Shown in pieces: positions 9,503 through 18,803 of a DNA stretch of 64,000 nt; position 1 is the first letter of the stretch, and the number at the start of each line of letters is the position of its first letter. The translations under genes and the position numbers were made by a program. The DNA lies in the NCBI GenBank assembly GCA_963728785.1, contig CAVSKV010000002.1:682001-746000 (forward strand). The letters are read 5' to 3'. A model generated the notes under the pieces. That model saw only the letters and a program-made list of their open reading frames with translations, searched no databases and was not told the DNA's origin. Origin of the DNA: JAGWRI01 sp963728785 (GTDB lineage: Bacteria; Gemmatimonadota; Gemmatimonadetes; Gemmatimonadales; Gemmatimonadaceae).

Positions 9503-9772
9503 CTAGTGAAGGCGCGCGCGGTTCTCGGCGTCGACGGCGTCGAAGACCTCGCGCCCCAGCCAACTGACGAGCTCACGGTCCAGTGCCTCGGGGTCCTGGC
9601 CCTTCTCAACCGGGATCGCCTGGTAGCGCTTGCCTTCACTCATCAGGTACCACTGGGCAGGCACGGCAGCCTCGCCCTTGCGTTCGTTGGCCGGGACGGC
9701 GTCGTACGAGACGAAATGGAACTGGCGGCCGCGGTGCAGGATGCGGCGTTGCTCGACTTTGAAGCTGCTCAC
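9503..9772 (-). CDS. small conserved-looking hypothetical protein
   Basis: An 89-residue soluble protein with strands such as RQFHFVSYDA and QWYLMSEGKRYQAIPV, then an acidic helical end (EALDRELVSWLGREVFDAV). It could be a small beta-rich cytoplasmic domain; no family is recognised. GTG 9772 is chosen because the strand pattern begins right after it and ACAAGG sits upstream. The frame stays open to 9862, but that part is Arg/Ala-rich and unconvincing. It lies downstream of the metal ABC genes on the same strand, 131 nt away. Confidence 0.55.
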   Translation of the reverse strand: MSSFKVEQRRILHRGRQFHFVSYDAVPANERKGEAAVPAQWYLMSEGKRYQAIPVEKGQDPEALDRELVSWLGREVFDAVDAENRARLH

Positions 9773-9903
9773 TGGGCCTTGTCCGCGGCTGGGAACGACG
9801 GCCGCTCTCGGCGCGGCGCGGGCGGTGCGCTCCGTCAGCCGTGTGTGGAGGAGCGACCGCACATGTGTAATCTAATCCGATTTTCTCACGGCGTGGCCGT
9901 GGC

Positions 9904-10668
9904 TTACGCCGTGCGGCGCACGACCAGGCTGACGAAGAACGCGGCCCCCGCGACGACGATGGTCAGCGGGCCCGTCTGAACCCCGAGCAGGGGGCCACCC
10001 ACCGACCCGGCGAGCATGGCGAACACGGCGAGCCCCATCGAGAGCCATTGCATGCCGTTCAGACTCCGGGCGAGCTGCCTGGCCGTGGCGGCCGGGATAA
10101 TTATTAGCGACCCCATAAGGAGCACGCCCAGGTAGCGGAGCCCCAGCGCCACGGTGAGCGCAAACGCCATCAGGAACATCAGTTCCACGCGCGCCACCCG
10201 CACGCCGGCGGTCCGCGCCAGGTCGGGGGAGACGAGCGTGATCACGAGGTCGCTGCGGGCCCAGAGCATGAAGATGATCACGACCACCGACGCGATCCCG
10301 CCCAGGACGAGTTCCCCATGGCTCAGGGTCTGCGGGGCGCCGAACAGGGCTTCGATGAGTTCCTCCCCCGACGCCATCATGCTGCCGATGGCGAGGGCGA
10401 GCGAGAACACCACGCCGATGATCGCCTCGGTCGGAATGCGGGTCTGGCGTTCGACCCCCCACACCAGGAACGCGCCGATGAGGAGCGCCCCCAGCGCACC
10501 CAACACCGGGTCGAAGCGGAGCAGAAGCGCGAGGCCGACGCCGGGGAGCGCGACGTGTGAGATGGCATCGGCGGCCAGTGTCATCCGGCGCATCACCGCC
10601 ACCGACCCGACGAGGCCGGCGGCCACGGCCATGCTGACGGGCAGGATGAGTTCGCTAGGCGCCAGCAT
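9904..10668 (-). CDS. Zn/Mn-type ABC transporter permease
   Basis: A 254-residue ABC-3 family integral membrane protein (ZnuB/MntB/TroC group) with seven to eight hydrophobic segments. AADAISHVALPGVGLALLL and the GLRYLGVLLMGSLIIIPAATA loop are typical of these permeases, which move zinc or manganese across the inner membrane. It overlaps the ATPase gene by 14 nt. No periplasmic metal-binding protein is nearby, although ABC uptake normally requires one, so it must be encoded elsewhere or lost. The metal cannot be decided from the permease alone. Confidence 0.88.
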   Translation of the reverse strand: MLAPSELILPVSMAVAAGLVGSVAVMRRMTLAADAISHVALPGVGLALLLRFDPVLGALGALLIGAFLVWGVERQTRIPTEAIIGVVFSLALAIGSMMASGEELIEALFGAPQTLSHGELVLGGIASVVVIIFMLWARSDLVITLVSPDLARTAGVRVARVELMFLMAFALTVALGLRYLGVLLMGSLIIIPAATARQLARSLNGMQWLSMGLAVFAMLAGSVGGPLLGVQTGPLTIVVAGAAFFVSLVVRRTA

Positions 10669-11371
10669 GACCGTTCCCCTGCTCGTGGACGTGGAACTTC
10701 ATCTGCGCCCCGTACATCGCCTGCAGACGCTCCGTGGTGAGTACCTCGATCGGCGGGCCCACACACGCCTCCCGCCGGGACAGGCAGAGTACCTGGTCGG
10801 CGTACCGATAAACCAAGTTCAGTTCGTGCGAGATGAGGAGCAGGGCGAACCCGTGCTCGCGCTGGAGTTGGCGGAACAGCGCATAGATGCTCTCCTCACC
10901 CGGTGGATCGACGCCGGCCGTCGGCTCGTCGAACAGCAGGACCGTGGGGCGCCCCATCAGGGCAAAGGCGACGAGCAACCGCTGGAACTGCCCGCCCGAC
11001 AGCGTCCCGATCGGGCGGCCCGCGGCGGTGTCGTCCAGACTCACCGCCGAGAGCGCGCGAGCGATTTCCTCGCGCGGTGCATGTGAGACGTGCGCCTTGG
11101 CTCGGAGAAAGTCGAACCCGGTGAGGGGGAGATCGCGCTCGATATCCAGCTTCTGCGGCACATAGCCGATGCGCGTGCCCGGCGCCCAGCGAACCGTGCC
11201 CTGGTAGGGCACCGTGCCAATGAGCGCCCGGAAGAGCACCGTCTTTCCCGCCCCGTTGGGCCCAATGATGGCGAGCGTGCTCCCGGGCGCGACCGTGAAG
11301 CTCACGTCGCTGAGCACGCGCTCCTTTCCGAAGACGACGGAGAGACCCTGGACTTCAAGTGCGGTGGCCAT
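10655..11371 (-). CDS. metal ABC transporter ATP-binding protein
   Basis: A 238-residue ATPase with Walker A GPNGAGKT near residue 37, Q-loop in YVPQK, signature LSGGQFQR, Walker B VLLFDEP and switch His in LLISHELN. It matches the ZnuC/MntA-type ATPase and energises the overlapping permease. The C-terminus contains HVHEQGNGHAGA, a His-containing tail seen in some zinc transporters. The gene begins inside the decayed reading frame of an antiporter stub on the same strand, so its native promoter may be gone or lie upstream of the stub. Confidence 0.9.
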   Translation of the reverse strand: MATALEVQGLSVVFGKERVLSDVSFTVAPGSTLAIIGPNGAGKTVLFRALIGTVPYQGTVRWAPGTRIGYVPQKLDIERDLPLTGFDFLRAKAHVSHAPREEIARALSAVSLDDTAAGRPIGTLSGGQFQRLLVAFALMGRPTVLLFDEPTAGVDPPGEESIYALFRQLQREHGFALLLISHELNLVYRYADQVLCLSRREACVGPPIEVLTTERLQAMYGAQMKFHVHEQGNGHAGA

Positions 11372-11847
11372 GCGGCTTGAAGTTTAGCCCTGCCGTCAAG
11401 GCCGCGGCGCCGCGGCGCGCCGAGCTTCTTGAACACCGAGACCGCGGCGATCGGGTTGGTGGCGGCAATGAGGGCGCCGAAGACGATGGCGTGCGCCCAG
11501 CCGAGCCCTTCTCCCAGCGCCAGCGTCTTGATCACCGGTTCGAGAAATACCGCGGTGAGTACGATGGCCAGAGCCACGCCGGGCACGGCCAGCGCCGCGA
11601 TCGCCGAGCGATCCCGCCAGAAGTCGCGAAAGTCGAGGTGAAACGCAGCTTCGAACAGCAGCCCCGGCAGGAACCCCGCATAGAGCAGGTCTTTGGTCAG
11701 GTGAGGTGGTTCGAACAGGTGGATGAGGCCCAACACCAGGCCCGCGAGCACGAGCGCGACCGTGTACGGCAATCGGAAGCGGCGCGCCGCGATGGCGACC
11801 GCGGTCGCGACGACGAAGAGCAGCACGAAACCGGCTTCGGTGCCCAT
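11302..11847 (-). pseudogene. 5' stub of a CPA1-type cation/proton antiporter
   Basis: The first 147 or so residues match a Na+/H+ antiporter of the CPA1 family: RFRLPYTVALVLAGLVLG, LLYAGFLPGLLFEAAFHLD and GALIAATNPIAAVSVFKKLG. Intact members run 400-600 residues. Here homology stops abruptly after KKLGAPRR and the frame continues as unrelated sequence into the ABC ATPase gene. The usual ATDP motif reads ATNP, so a key Asp position is also changed. The simplest explanation is a deletion that removed the 3' two-thirds and fused the stub to the ABC operon. An assembly error is the alternative. Confidence 0.75.
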
Positions 11848-11864
11848 CGGGACGGATCTCCGGG

Positions 11865-11878
11865 CAACTGGTCAGTTG
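11865..11878. promoter_or_regulatory. CAACTG-GT-CAGTTG palindrome
   Basis: A perfect 14-bp inverted repeat lies 17 nt upstream of the antiporter stub start. It could be an operator for the stub-ABC transcription unit or a small hairpin. No known regulator motif is recognised. Confidence 0.3.
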
Positions 11879-11935
11879 CAAGGTCGCTCGGAAGGCAGCG
11901 GCGGACTGGCCCCGCGCTCTCGCTGTCGGACTGGC

Positions 11936-14662
11936 CTACTCGCCTCGCAGCGCCTCCATCGGGTCGACGCGCGCGGCGCGCCAGGCGGGGACGAAACACG
12001 CGACCACCGACGCCAGCAGCAGGACCAGCGCGGTCGCCGCGAGCACCGCAGGATCGTGGGGCGTGGTGGCGTACAGTAGCGACGCGACCAGGCGACCCAT
12101 TGCCAGCGCGACGCCGACACCGAGCAAGACGCCGACGGCCACCACACGTACCCCTTGCCCCACGACCAGCCGCGCGACGTGCGCCCGACGCGCGCCGAGC
12201 GCGAGGCGCACACCGATCTCATGCGTGCGCTGGCTCACCGTGTACGCCATGGTGCTGTAGATCCCCACGGCGGCGACGAGCAGCGCCAGCAACCCGAACA
12301 CGCTGAACAGCGCCGCGCCCAGTCGCCAGGGGCGCAGCTCGCCCGCGAACGCCGCCGCCATCGGCCGCACGATCGGGCGCGCCGACGGACCGAACGCCGC
12401 GATCAACGCCTGCATGGCAGCCGGCTCCACCGCCGCCTGCGCCCCCGGCGCCGTGCGAATCAAGATCACGCCCGGGGTTCGTGGAGCCGATACGCCTTGC
12501 GCGAGCGGTACATAGAAGTGCGGCGCCGGTGGTTCGATCATGTGCATAATGCGGGCGTCGCCGACGATGCCGACAATGCGCCGGCAGCGTGCGTCCCGCC
12601 TTTCGAGCATGAAGCACGATCCCAGGGCGTCACCCTTGGGCCAGTAGTCGTCGGCCATGGTCCGATTGACCACGACCACGGGCTCCGCGCCCTCGCGATC
12701 GGCGTCGGTGAACGTGCGCCCACCGAGCAGCGGCACGCCGAGCGTCGCGAAGTAGCCGGGCGACACGTAGTCGAGCGTCGGGCCGCCGAACGGGCCGAGT
12801 TTGAGCACGGAGTCGATCCCGGGCAGGAACATCTCAGCGAAGCTGATTCCCCAGAACGGCGGATTCTCGGCCTCCGCCACCTTCTGTACCGCAGGCAGAT
12901 GCGCCAGTGCTGCGGCGGCCTGCGGGAACTGCGCCCGCATTTGCTGCGCGGCTCCGACGTCTTCCGCATTCGGCCGCGCCCATGCGTAGAGAACCCGATT
13001 TACGTCGTAGCCCACGTCGAGCGAGGTCACGTCGCGCAGGCTACGAATGAACAACCCGGCACCGACCAGCAGGACCACCGAGAGCGCAGCCTGGACGACG
13101 AGCAGCGCGGTGCGGGTGCGCGACCGCGACGAACGCCCCTCGCGCGCGCCGCCGCGGAGCGAGTCGGTCAACTCCGGGCGACTGGCCTGAATCGCCGGCA
13201 CCAGGCCGGCCAGGAGGCCGGCCGCCAGGGCAACGAGCGTCGCAACGATCGCCACTGCGGCGTCGATCGGCGCCCCCTGCCAGATCGTATCGGGAATGAG
13301 CGTGTTCCGCAGGACGCTGCCGCCCCAGCTCCCCAGGATTAGCGCGGCGGCCGCGGCGACGAGGGCCACGAGGAGGCTCTCGGTGAGGAACATGCCAATC
13401 AATCGCCGGCGGCTCACGCCGAGCGCCAGGCGGACAGCGACTTCGCGCCGACGGGCCAGGGCGCGGGCCAGCATCAGGTTGGCGACGTTCGCGCACGCGA
13501 TGAGCAGGATGATCAGCGCCACGCCCGCGAGGTGGGTCGAGATTGCGACCTGGCTTTCATAGAACTCCAGCCCAGGGGCGCCGCGCAGCGCGCCGAGTTG
13601 GACCGTCGCCTTCGAATCGTGCGTAGCGGGCGAGGCGCGCAACACCTGCGTGGCGACGGCGTGCAGCGCATCCTCGGTTCGCCGTGATGAGACACGCGCC
13701 AGCATGGTTATGTAGTACGAGTTCGGGTTCTCGTACCAATCGGCACGCCGCTTGGCCCACGATTCGAAGGTGAACGTGTTAAAGGGGAGCCAGACCTGCG
13801 AGGCATTGATCGCGGTGCCCTGGAACCCGCGGGGCGCGACGCCGACGATCGTGAAGCGGTGAGGGCCGAGGTCCAGCGTGCTTCCGAGGACACTGTCGCT
13901 TCCGAAATAACGCCGTTGCCAGAGGTCGTAGCCGATCACGGCGACGGGCGTGAGGCCCGAGGGGACGAGTTCCGCGCCGGTGAAGAACCGGCCCCTCACT
14001 GGCTTGACGCCCAACACGTGGAAGTACTCCCCGACCGTGTACGTGGCCTCGACCGTCGGGCCGCCCGGATCGCGGCCCAGCGGCTCAGACCCTTCGTTGT
14101 ACCCGGCCACTGAGACGGAGGACGGCGCGGCCCGGGAGACGGTTAGGATTTCCGGATAGTTGTAGACGCCGCGGACGTACGTTCGTGACTGGCCGGACGG
14201 CAGCGGCATGTCCTTCGGATAGGAGGCATACACGCGGATCACCCGCAGCTGCTCTGGATGGGCGACCCCCGCGGGCGCCGCGAAGAACAGGCGGTCGAGG
14301 ACCGCGAACACAGCCGCGTTCGCCCCGATCCCTAGCGCCAACGTTACGACGACCATGATCGTGAATCCCCGCGACCGGGCCAGGCCACGCAGCGCGTGCC
14401 GCAGATCCTGGGCGATCGCCTCCCACCACTCGGCACGCCCGTTCCGCTCGGCGATCCGGCGGTCGATGGCGCCGAGGCGTTCCCGCGTCGCGTCGACATC
14501 GCCGAACTCCGCGAGCGCCTGTTTTCGTGCCCCTTCCGCCGTGACGCCGCGCGCGATCAGGTCATCCACGCGCGCGTCTAGGTGGAACCGCAGTTCGGCG
14601 TCGACGTCGGCCTGCGGATCACGCCGGAAGATGCGGAACCACCGCCGCCACCCGGCGGTCAT
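11936..14662 (-). CDS. ADOP/MacB-type ABC transporter permease
   Basis: A 908-residue permease of the ADOP (acidobacterial duplicated orphan permease) type. Residues 1-85 hold the soluble N-terminal segment with ELRFHLDARVDDLIARG. FtsX/MacB halves follow: GFTIMVVVTLALGIGANAA opens the first, LIACANVANLMLARALARR closes its periplasmic loop, and a second half ends with a WRAARVDPMEALRGE tail. MacB-PCD loops occupy the intervening regions. Such permeases export peptides or lipids, or act in efflux and signalling, but their ATPase partner is usually unlinked, as here. ATG 14662 overlaps the PadR stop as ATGA, which fixes the start. The pairing implies PadR control. Confidence 0.9.
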   Translation of the reverse strand: MTAGWRRWFRIFRRDPQADVDAELRFHLDARVDDLIARGVTAEGARKQALAEFGDVDATRERLGAIDRRIAERNGRAEWWEAIAQDLRHALRGLARSRGFTIMVVVTLALGIGANAAVFAVLDRLFFAAPAGVAHPEQLRVIRVYASYPKDMPLPSGQSRTYVRGVYNYPEILTVSRAAPSSVSVAGYNEGSEPLGRDPGGPTVEATYTVGEYFHVLGVKPVRGRFFTGAELVPSGLTPVAVIGYDLWQRRYFGSDSVLGSTLDLGPHRFTIVGVAPRGFQGTAINASQVWLPFNTFTFESWAKRRADWYENPNSYYITMLARVSSRRTEDALHAVATQVLRASPATHDSKATVQLGALRGAPGLEFYESQVAISTHLAGVALIILLIACANVANLMLARALARRREVAVRLALGVSRRRLIGMFLTESLLVALVAAAAALILGSWGGSVLRNTLIPDTIWQGAPIDAAVAIVATLVALAAGLLAGLVPAIQASRPELTDSLRGGAREGRSSRSRTRTALLVVQAALSVVLLVGAGLFIRSLRDVTSLDVGYDVNRVLYAWARPNAEDVGAAQQMRAQFPQAAAALAHLPAVQKVAEAENPPFWGISFAEMFLPGIDSVLKLGPFGGPTLDYVSPGYFATLGVPLLGGRTFTDADREGAEPVVVVNRTMADDYWPKGDALGSCFMLERRDARCRRIVGIVGDARIMHMIEPPAPHFYVPLAQGVSAPRTPGVILIRTAPGAQAAVEPAAMQALIAAFGPSARPIVRPMAAAFAGELRPWRLGAALFSVFGLLALLVAAVGIYSTMAYTVSQRTHEIGVRLALGARRAHVARLVVGQGVRVVAVGVLLGVGVALAMGRLVASLLYATTPHDPAVLAATALVLLLASVVACFVPAWRAARVDPMEALRGE

Positions 14663-15003
14663 GCCGGCTCCGGCTCGGCGCTCATCACGCCCGCCACGGC
14701 TTTCACGTACCGGTCCCAGGTGCCGGTTTCCGCCTTCAGGGCGCGCCGCCCCGCCGAGGTGAGTGAATAGAACTTCGCCCGCTTGCCCTTGTCCGACATG
14801 CCCCACTCCGACTCCACCCACCCTCTCTCTTCCATCCGGTGGAGCGACGTGTAGAGGGCGCCGTCCAGAATCTGGAAGGCCCGCCCGGAGCCCTCGCGAA
14901 TGAAGCGCGCAATGGCGTATCCATGCATCGCCTGCCACGACAGCGCACGGAGGACGAGCACGTCGAGCGTGCCCTGCAGGAGGTCGAGGTCGGTTGGCGT
15001 CAC
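14659..15003 (-). CDS. PadR family transcriptional regulator
   Basis: A 114-residue winged-helix repressor. LQGTLDVLVLRALSWQAMHGYAIA, ILDGALYTSLHRMEERG and YSLTSAGRRAL form the PadR domain. It overlaps the ADOP permease by 4 nt and almost certainly autoregulates the pair. The GTG start at 15003 sits only 6 nt past a consensus -10 element, so the transcript would begin at or within a base or two of the start codon. That makes a leaderless mRNA, and it explains why no ribosome site is seen. Confidence 0.9.
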   Translation of the reverse strand: MTPTDLDLLQGTLDVLVLRALSWQAMHGYAIARFIREGSGRAFQILDGALYTSLHRMEERGWVESEWGMSDKGKRAKFYSLTSAGRRALKAETGTWDRYVKAVAGVMSAEPEPA

Positions 15004-15009
15004 GCCGCC

Positions 15010-15045
15010 ATTATACCATCAACGGTTGATTGAATCAAGTGTTGA
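15010..15045 (-). promoter_or_regulatory. PadR-ADOP promoter with overlapping palindromic operator
   Basis: On the minus strand a TTGATT -35 element (15033-15038) and a perfect TATAAT -10 element (15010-15015) are separated by 17 bp. The -35 region lies within two TCAA-N3-TTGA palindromes (15019-15029 and 15035-15045), centred 16 bp apart. A 13-bp palindrome (15026-15038) bridges them. Dyads on the -35 element are what a dimeric PadR repressor would use for autorepression. The element positions are seen; the binding is inferred. Confidence 0.7.
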
Positions 15046-15073
15046 GGGAATGACCAACGCGCGGCACCACCCG

Positions 15074-16150
15074 CTACTGCGCGATCAACGCCCGATCGAC
15101 GTCGGCCACGGACCGCCGCCCGCACAGTGCCATCGCCAGCACCAATTCGTTCTTGAAGTTCTCAAGCACTCGCGCAACCCCAGCCTCCCCGTCGGTGGCC
15201 AGCCCCCACAGATACGGCCGTCCGATGAGCACGGCGCGCGCGCCCATGGCCAGTGCGGCCACGATGTGCGACCCGCGCTGGATGCCACCGTCCACCAGCA
15301 CCTCGAGACGGTCACCGGCGGCCTCGACCACCTCGCGCAGCGCGTAGGCCGTGGACACCGACCCGTCGAGCTGCCGTCCCCCGTGGTTCGACACGATCAC
15401 TCCCGCCGCACCATGGTCGGCCGCCAACCGCGCGTCCTCACCGGCGAGCACACCCTTGAGCACCACGGGCAGCTTGGTGATCGAGCGCAGCCAGTCGATG
15501 GCCCCCCAGTCCAGACTGGGATCCCAGAGCGCATTCACGTACCGGGCCAGCGCGGAATCGCGCTCGGCGGCGGCCATTTCGGCCACGGCATAGGGTTCCA
15601 GGTTGGTGAGCGTCACACCGGGCGGAAGATGAAAGCCATTGCGAATCTCGCGCTCGCGGCGCCCCAGGTACGGCACGTCGACCGTCACACACAGGGCCTC
15701 GTATCCCGCCGCTTCAGCCCGCTGCACCAGCGACCGCGTGACCTCACGGTCGCGATAGCAGTAGAGCTGGAACCACCGGTGACCGGGCGCCGCGGCGGCG
15801 ACGTCTTCGAGCGAAACGGTTGCCACCGTGCTCACCACCTGGATCACGCCGGCGCTGGCGGTCGCCCGGGCAACGGCCCGTTCACCCTCGGGGTGGGCCA
15901 GCCCGTTGAACCCGCAGGGGGCGGCGAGGAGCGGCATCGCCACGCGACGGCCGAGGACGGTAGTGGACGGGTCAACGGTGCTCACGTCCACGAGAACGCG
16001 TGGCCTGAGACGGATGGTCTCCCACGCTCGCCGGTTGTCACCGATGGTCAGTTCGTCGTTCGCGCCCCCGGCGAAATAGTCGTACACCATCTGCGGTAGT
16101 CGCTCGCGCGCGAGGGCTTCGAGTTCCTGCAGGTTTACCGGCGTTGCCAT
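15074..16150 (-). CDS. FMN-dependent alpha-hydroxy-acid oxidase
   Basis: A 358-residue TIM-barrel flavoenzyme of the glycolate oxidase/lactate oxidase/LldD family, which oxidises an L-2-hydroxy acid to the keto acid. The N-terminal YDYFAGGANDE, FMN-binding LAAPCGFNGLAHPEGE, QLYCYRDR with a substrate Tyr, VTVDVPYLGRREREIRNGF, and the catalytic SNHGGRQLDG (His and Arg) with VDGGIQRG are all intact. The substrate (lactate, glycolate or another) cannot be assigned. The frame is standard length for soluble oxidases, with no membrane anchor. It is transcribed alone, upstream of and parallel to the PadR unit. Confidence 0.9.
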   Translation of the reverse strand: MATPVNLQELEALARERLPQMVYDYFAGGANDELTIGDNRRAWETIRLRPRVLVDVSTVDPSTTVLGRRVAMPLLAAPCGFNGLAHPEGERAVARATASAGVIQVVSTVATVSLEDVAAAAPGHRWFQLYCYRDREVTRSLVQRAEAAGYEALCVTVDVPYLGRREREIRNGFHLPPGVTLTNLEPYAVAEMAAAERDSALARYVNALWDPSLDWGAIDWLRSITKLPVVLKGVLAGEDARLAADHGAAGVIVSNHGGRQLDGSVSTAYALREVVEAAGDRLEVLVDGGIQRGSHIVAALAMGARAVLIGRPYLWGLATDGEAGVARVLENFKNELVLAMALCGRRSVADVDRALIAQ

Positions 16151-16337
16151 GCCGTTCCTCGATCGGAATTGGGTACGGTTTAGAGTATCGCCGGTGCGCG
16201 GTCGTGGTAACTAGCCCCTGGCCAGTTCGGAAATTCGCCGGCCAACGCCGCTGGACGCGGGCGCGTATGGGCATCAGCTTTTGCCACGCGAACCGGTTTC
16301 CAGTCCCGCCCCTGCCCGCCCCCGCCCCGAGGCTTCC

Positions 16338-18803
16338 ATGTCCCCGCGCGCGCCATCGCCCGACGCCCGTGCGTCCGCCGCCCCATCGCCCCGTTACTTA
16401 CCGTTACTGCTCATCCTGTTCGTCGGCAGCGGCTGCGCCGCGCTGATCTACGAGATCATCTGGTTCCAGCTGCTGTCGCTCAACATCGGGTCGTCGGCCG
16501 TGTCGCTGGGTGTACTGCTGGGGACGTTCATGGGCGGGATGTGCATCGGGAGCCTGGGGCTGTCGCGGGTGGTCTCGTCGCGATACCACCCGTTGCGGGT
16601 GTATGCAGCGCTCGAGGCGACGATCGGCGTCTTCGGCATCCTGGTGCTGTTCGGACTCCCGTACGCCGGCGGCATCTACACCTCGATCGCGGCCCACGGC
16701 ATGTCGGGACTGTTCCTGCGCGGCGTGGTGAGCGCAATCTGCCTGCTGCCGCCGACGCTGCTCATGGGCGCGACGCTGCCGGCGATCGCGCGGTGGGTGG
16801 AGACGACGCCGGTCGGGGTGTCGTGGCTGGGCTTCTTCTACGGCGGCAACACGGCGGGCGCGGTGTTCGGGAGCCTCCTGGCCGGCTTCTACTTGCTGCG
16901 CGTGTACGACATGGCGACGGCGACGTACGTGGCCGTGGCCATCAACGCGTTCGTGGCCGTCTCGGGGTTCGCGCTGTCCACGGTCACCCCGCACACCCCG
17001 CCGGGCGAGCCAGCCGACGCGGCAGGCCCTGCCGCGCCCGCCCCAGGGGCAGGGCTGGTGTATCTGACCATCGGGCTGTCCGGGGCCACGGCGCTGGCCG
17101 CCGAGGTCGTGTGGACACGAATTCTGACGCTTCTCCTGGGTGCCACGACCTATACGTTTTCGCTCATCGTCGCCGGGTTCCTGCTGGGCATCGGCATCGG
17201 CAGCAGCGTGGGAGCGATGATGGCGCGCTCCACGGCCAATGCGCGGGCGGCGCTCGGGTGGTGCCAGGCGCTGCTCGTGGCGGGCATCGCGTGGGCCGCC
17301 TATGCGCTCGCGCAGATGCTGCCCTACTGGCCGGTGAACCCGGGACTGGCGAGCAGTCCGCGGTACTCGTTCGAGATCGACCTGGTGCGCTGCCTCTGGG
17401 TGGTGCTCCCGGCCGCACTGCTCTGGGGGGCAAGCTTCCCGCTGGCGTTGGCCGGCATCGGCTCCGGCGAGCGCGACGGCGGCCGGCTGGTGGGACGCGT
17501 GTACGCGGCCAACACTGTGGGGGCCATCGTCGGGGCATTGGCGGCCAGTCTGCTGCTCATCGCGTGGATCGGCACCGCGAACTCGCAGCGGGTGATGATC
17601 GCCGTCGCAGTTTTGAGCGCGCTGCTGATGCTCGTGCCGGTGCTGTCCGGCCAGCCGGCGCGGCTGCGGGTGCGGAGGTCGGGAGCGCTGGCCGGCGTCG
17701 GCGTGGTAGCGGTGGCGATTTGGCTGGCGTCCACGGTGTCGCCGGTGCCGGGGCTGCTCGTGGCGTACGGCCGGTGGATGGTGACCTGGATGCCGTTCAA
17801 CGGTGAGATCCTGTACGTCGGCGAGGGGATGAACTCCTCGGTCGCGGTGTCGCGCATGCCCAACGGGGTGCTCAACTATCACAACGCCGGTAAGGTGCAG
17901 GCGTCCAGCGAGCCGCAGGACATGCGGCTGCAACGCATGCTGGGCCATCTGACCACGCTGCTGCCGGCCAATCCGGCGTCAGTACTCGTGATCGGTTTGG
18001 GCGCCGGGGTCACGGCGGGCGCCGTATCCGTCGACCCACGCGTGCAGCACGAGACGATCGCCGAGATCGAGCCGCTGGTGCCCAGAGTCGTCTCGAAGTA
18101 CTTCGCGCCCTACAACTTCGACGTCGTGGCCAACCCGAAGGTGAAGGTGGTGATCGACGACGCGCGGCACTTCATCCTGACCACCGACCAGAAGTTCGAC
18201 GCCGTGACCTCCGATCCGCTGGATCCGTGGGTGAAGGGCGCGGCCACGCTCTACACCGAGGAGTTCTTCAACGTCGTGAAGCAGCATCTCAATCCGGGCG
18301 GGGTTGTGACGCTGTTCGTCCAGCTCTACGAGAGCAACACCGCGGCCGTGAAGAGCGAGGTGGCGACGTTCATGAAGGTGTTCCCCAACGGCATGGTGTT
18401 CGGCAATACCTACAACGGAGGCGGCTACGACATGGTATTGGTGGGCTCCGTGGAACCGATGACGATCAACGTCGACGCGATCGAGGCGCGCCTCGAGACG
18501 CCGGCGTACCAGCCGGTGGCGCACTCGTTGTCCGAAATCGGATTCTATTCGGCCACTGACCTGTTCTCGACGTTCGCCGCCACGGGGCCGATGCTGGCCC
18601 CCTGGCTCGCCGACGCGCAGATCAACCACGACCGCAACCTGCGGCTGCAGTTTCTCGCCGGGCTCAGCCTCAATCATTACGATCAGCAAGCCATCTACGC
18701 GCAGATGCTGCGGTATCGGCGGTACCCGGAGCATCTGTTCGTCGGTTCGCCGCATACCCTGCAAACCCTGCAGGTCATCATCTCCGGAGGCGCTGAACCG
18801 TGA
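16338..18803 (+). CDS. MFS/spermidine synthase-like fusion protein, copy 1
   Basis: An 821-residue protein. The first about 470 residues are a polytopic membrane domain (YLPLLLILFVGSGCAALIYE, GVSWLGFFYGGNTAGAV). A cytoplasmic spermidine-synthase-like Rossmann domain follows, with VLVIGLGAGVTAG as the SAM-type glycine motif and IDDARHFI, SDPLDPWVKGAATLYTEEFF. Known fusions of this type are often annotated as polyamine aminopropyltransferases, but activity is unproven. ATG 16338 is preferred because GAGG lies 6 nt upstream. A TTG at 16281 would only add a Pro/Arg-rich leader. It overlaps the next gene by 4 nt (GTGA). Confidence 0.82.
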   Translation: MSPRAPSPDARASAAPSPRYLPLLLILFVGSGCAALIYEIIWFQLLSLNIGSSAVSLGVLLGTFMGGMCIGSLGLSRVVSSRYHPLRVYAALEATIGVFGILVLFGLPYAGGIYTSIAAHGMSGLFLRGVVSAICLLPPTLLMGATLPAIARWVETTPVGVSWLGFFYGGNTAGAVFGSLLAGFYLLRVYDMATATYVAVAINAFVAVSGFALSTVTPHTPPGEPADAAGPAAPAPGAGLVYLTIGLSGATALAAEVVWTRILTLLLGATTYTFSLIVAGFLLGIGIGSSVGAMMARSTANARAALGWCQALLVAGIAWAAYALAQMLPYWPVNPGLASSPRYSFEIDLVRCLWVVLPAALLWGASFPLALAGIGSGERDGGRLVGRVYAANTVGAIVGALAASLLLIAWIGTANSQRVMIAVAVLSALLMLVPVLSGQPARLRVRRSGALAGVGVVAVAIWLASTVSPVPGLLVAYGRWMVTWMPFNGEILYVGEGMNSSVAVSRMPNGVLNYHNAGKVQASSEPQDMRLQRMLGHLTTLLPANPASVLVIGLGAGVTAGAVSVDPRVQHETIAEIEPLVPRVVSKYFAPYNFDVVANPKVKVVIDDARHFILTTDQKFDAVTSDPLDPWVKGAATLYTEEFFNVVKQHLNPGGVVTLFVQLYESNTAAVKSEVATFMKVFPNGMVFGNTYNGGGYDMVLVGSVEPMTINVDAIEARLETPAYQPVAHSLSEIGFYSATDLFSTFAATGPMLAPWLADAQINHDRNLRLQFLAGLSLNHYDQQAIYAQMLRYRRYPEHLFVGSPHTLQTLQVIISGGAEP

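Noticed and set aside
11936..14938. A longer ADOP permease starting at 14938.
   Set aside because: The extra 92 residues are antisense-like to PadR coding sequence, while ATG 14662 overlaps the PadR stop as ATGA and starts the usual N-terminal motif.
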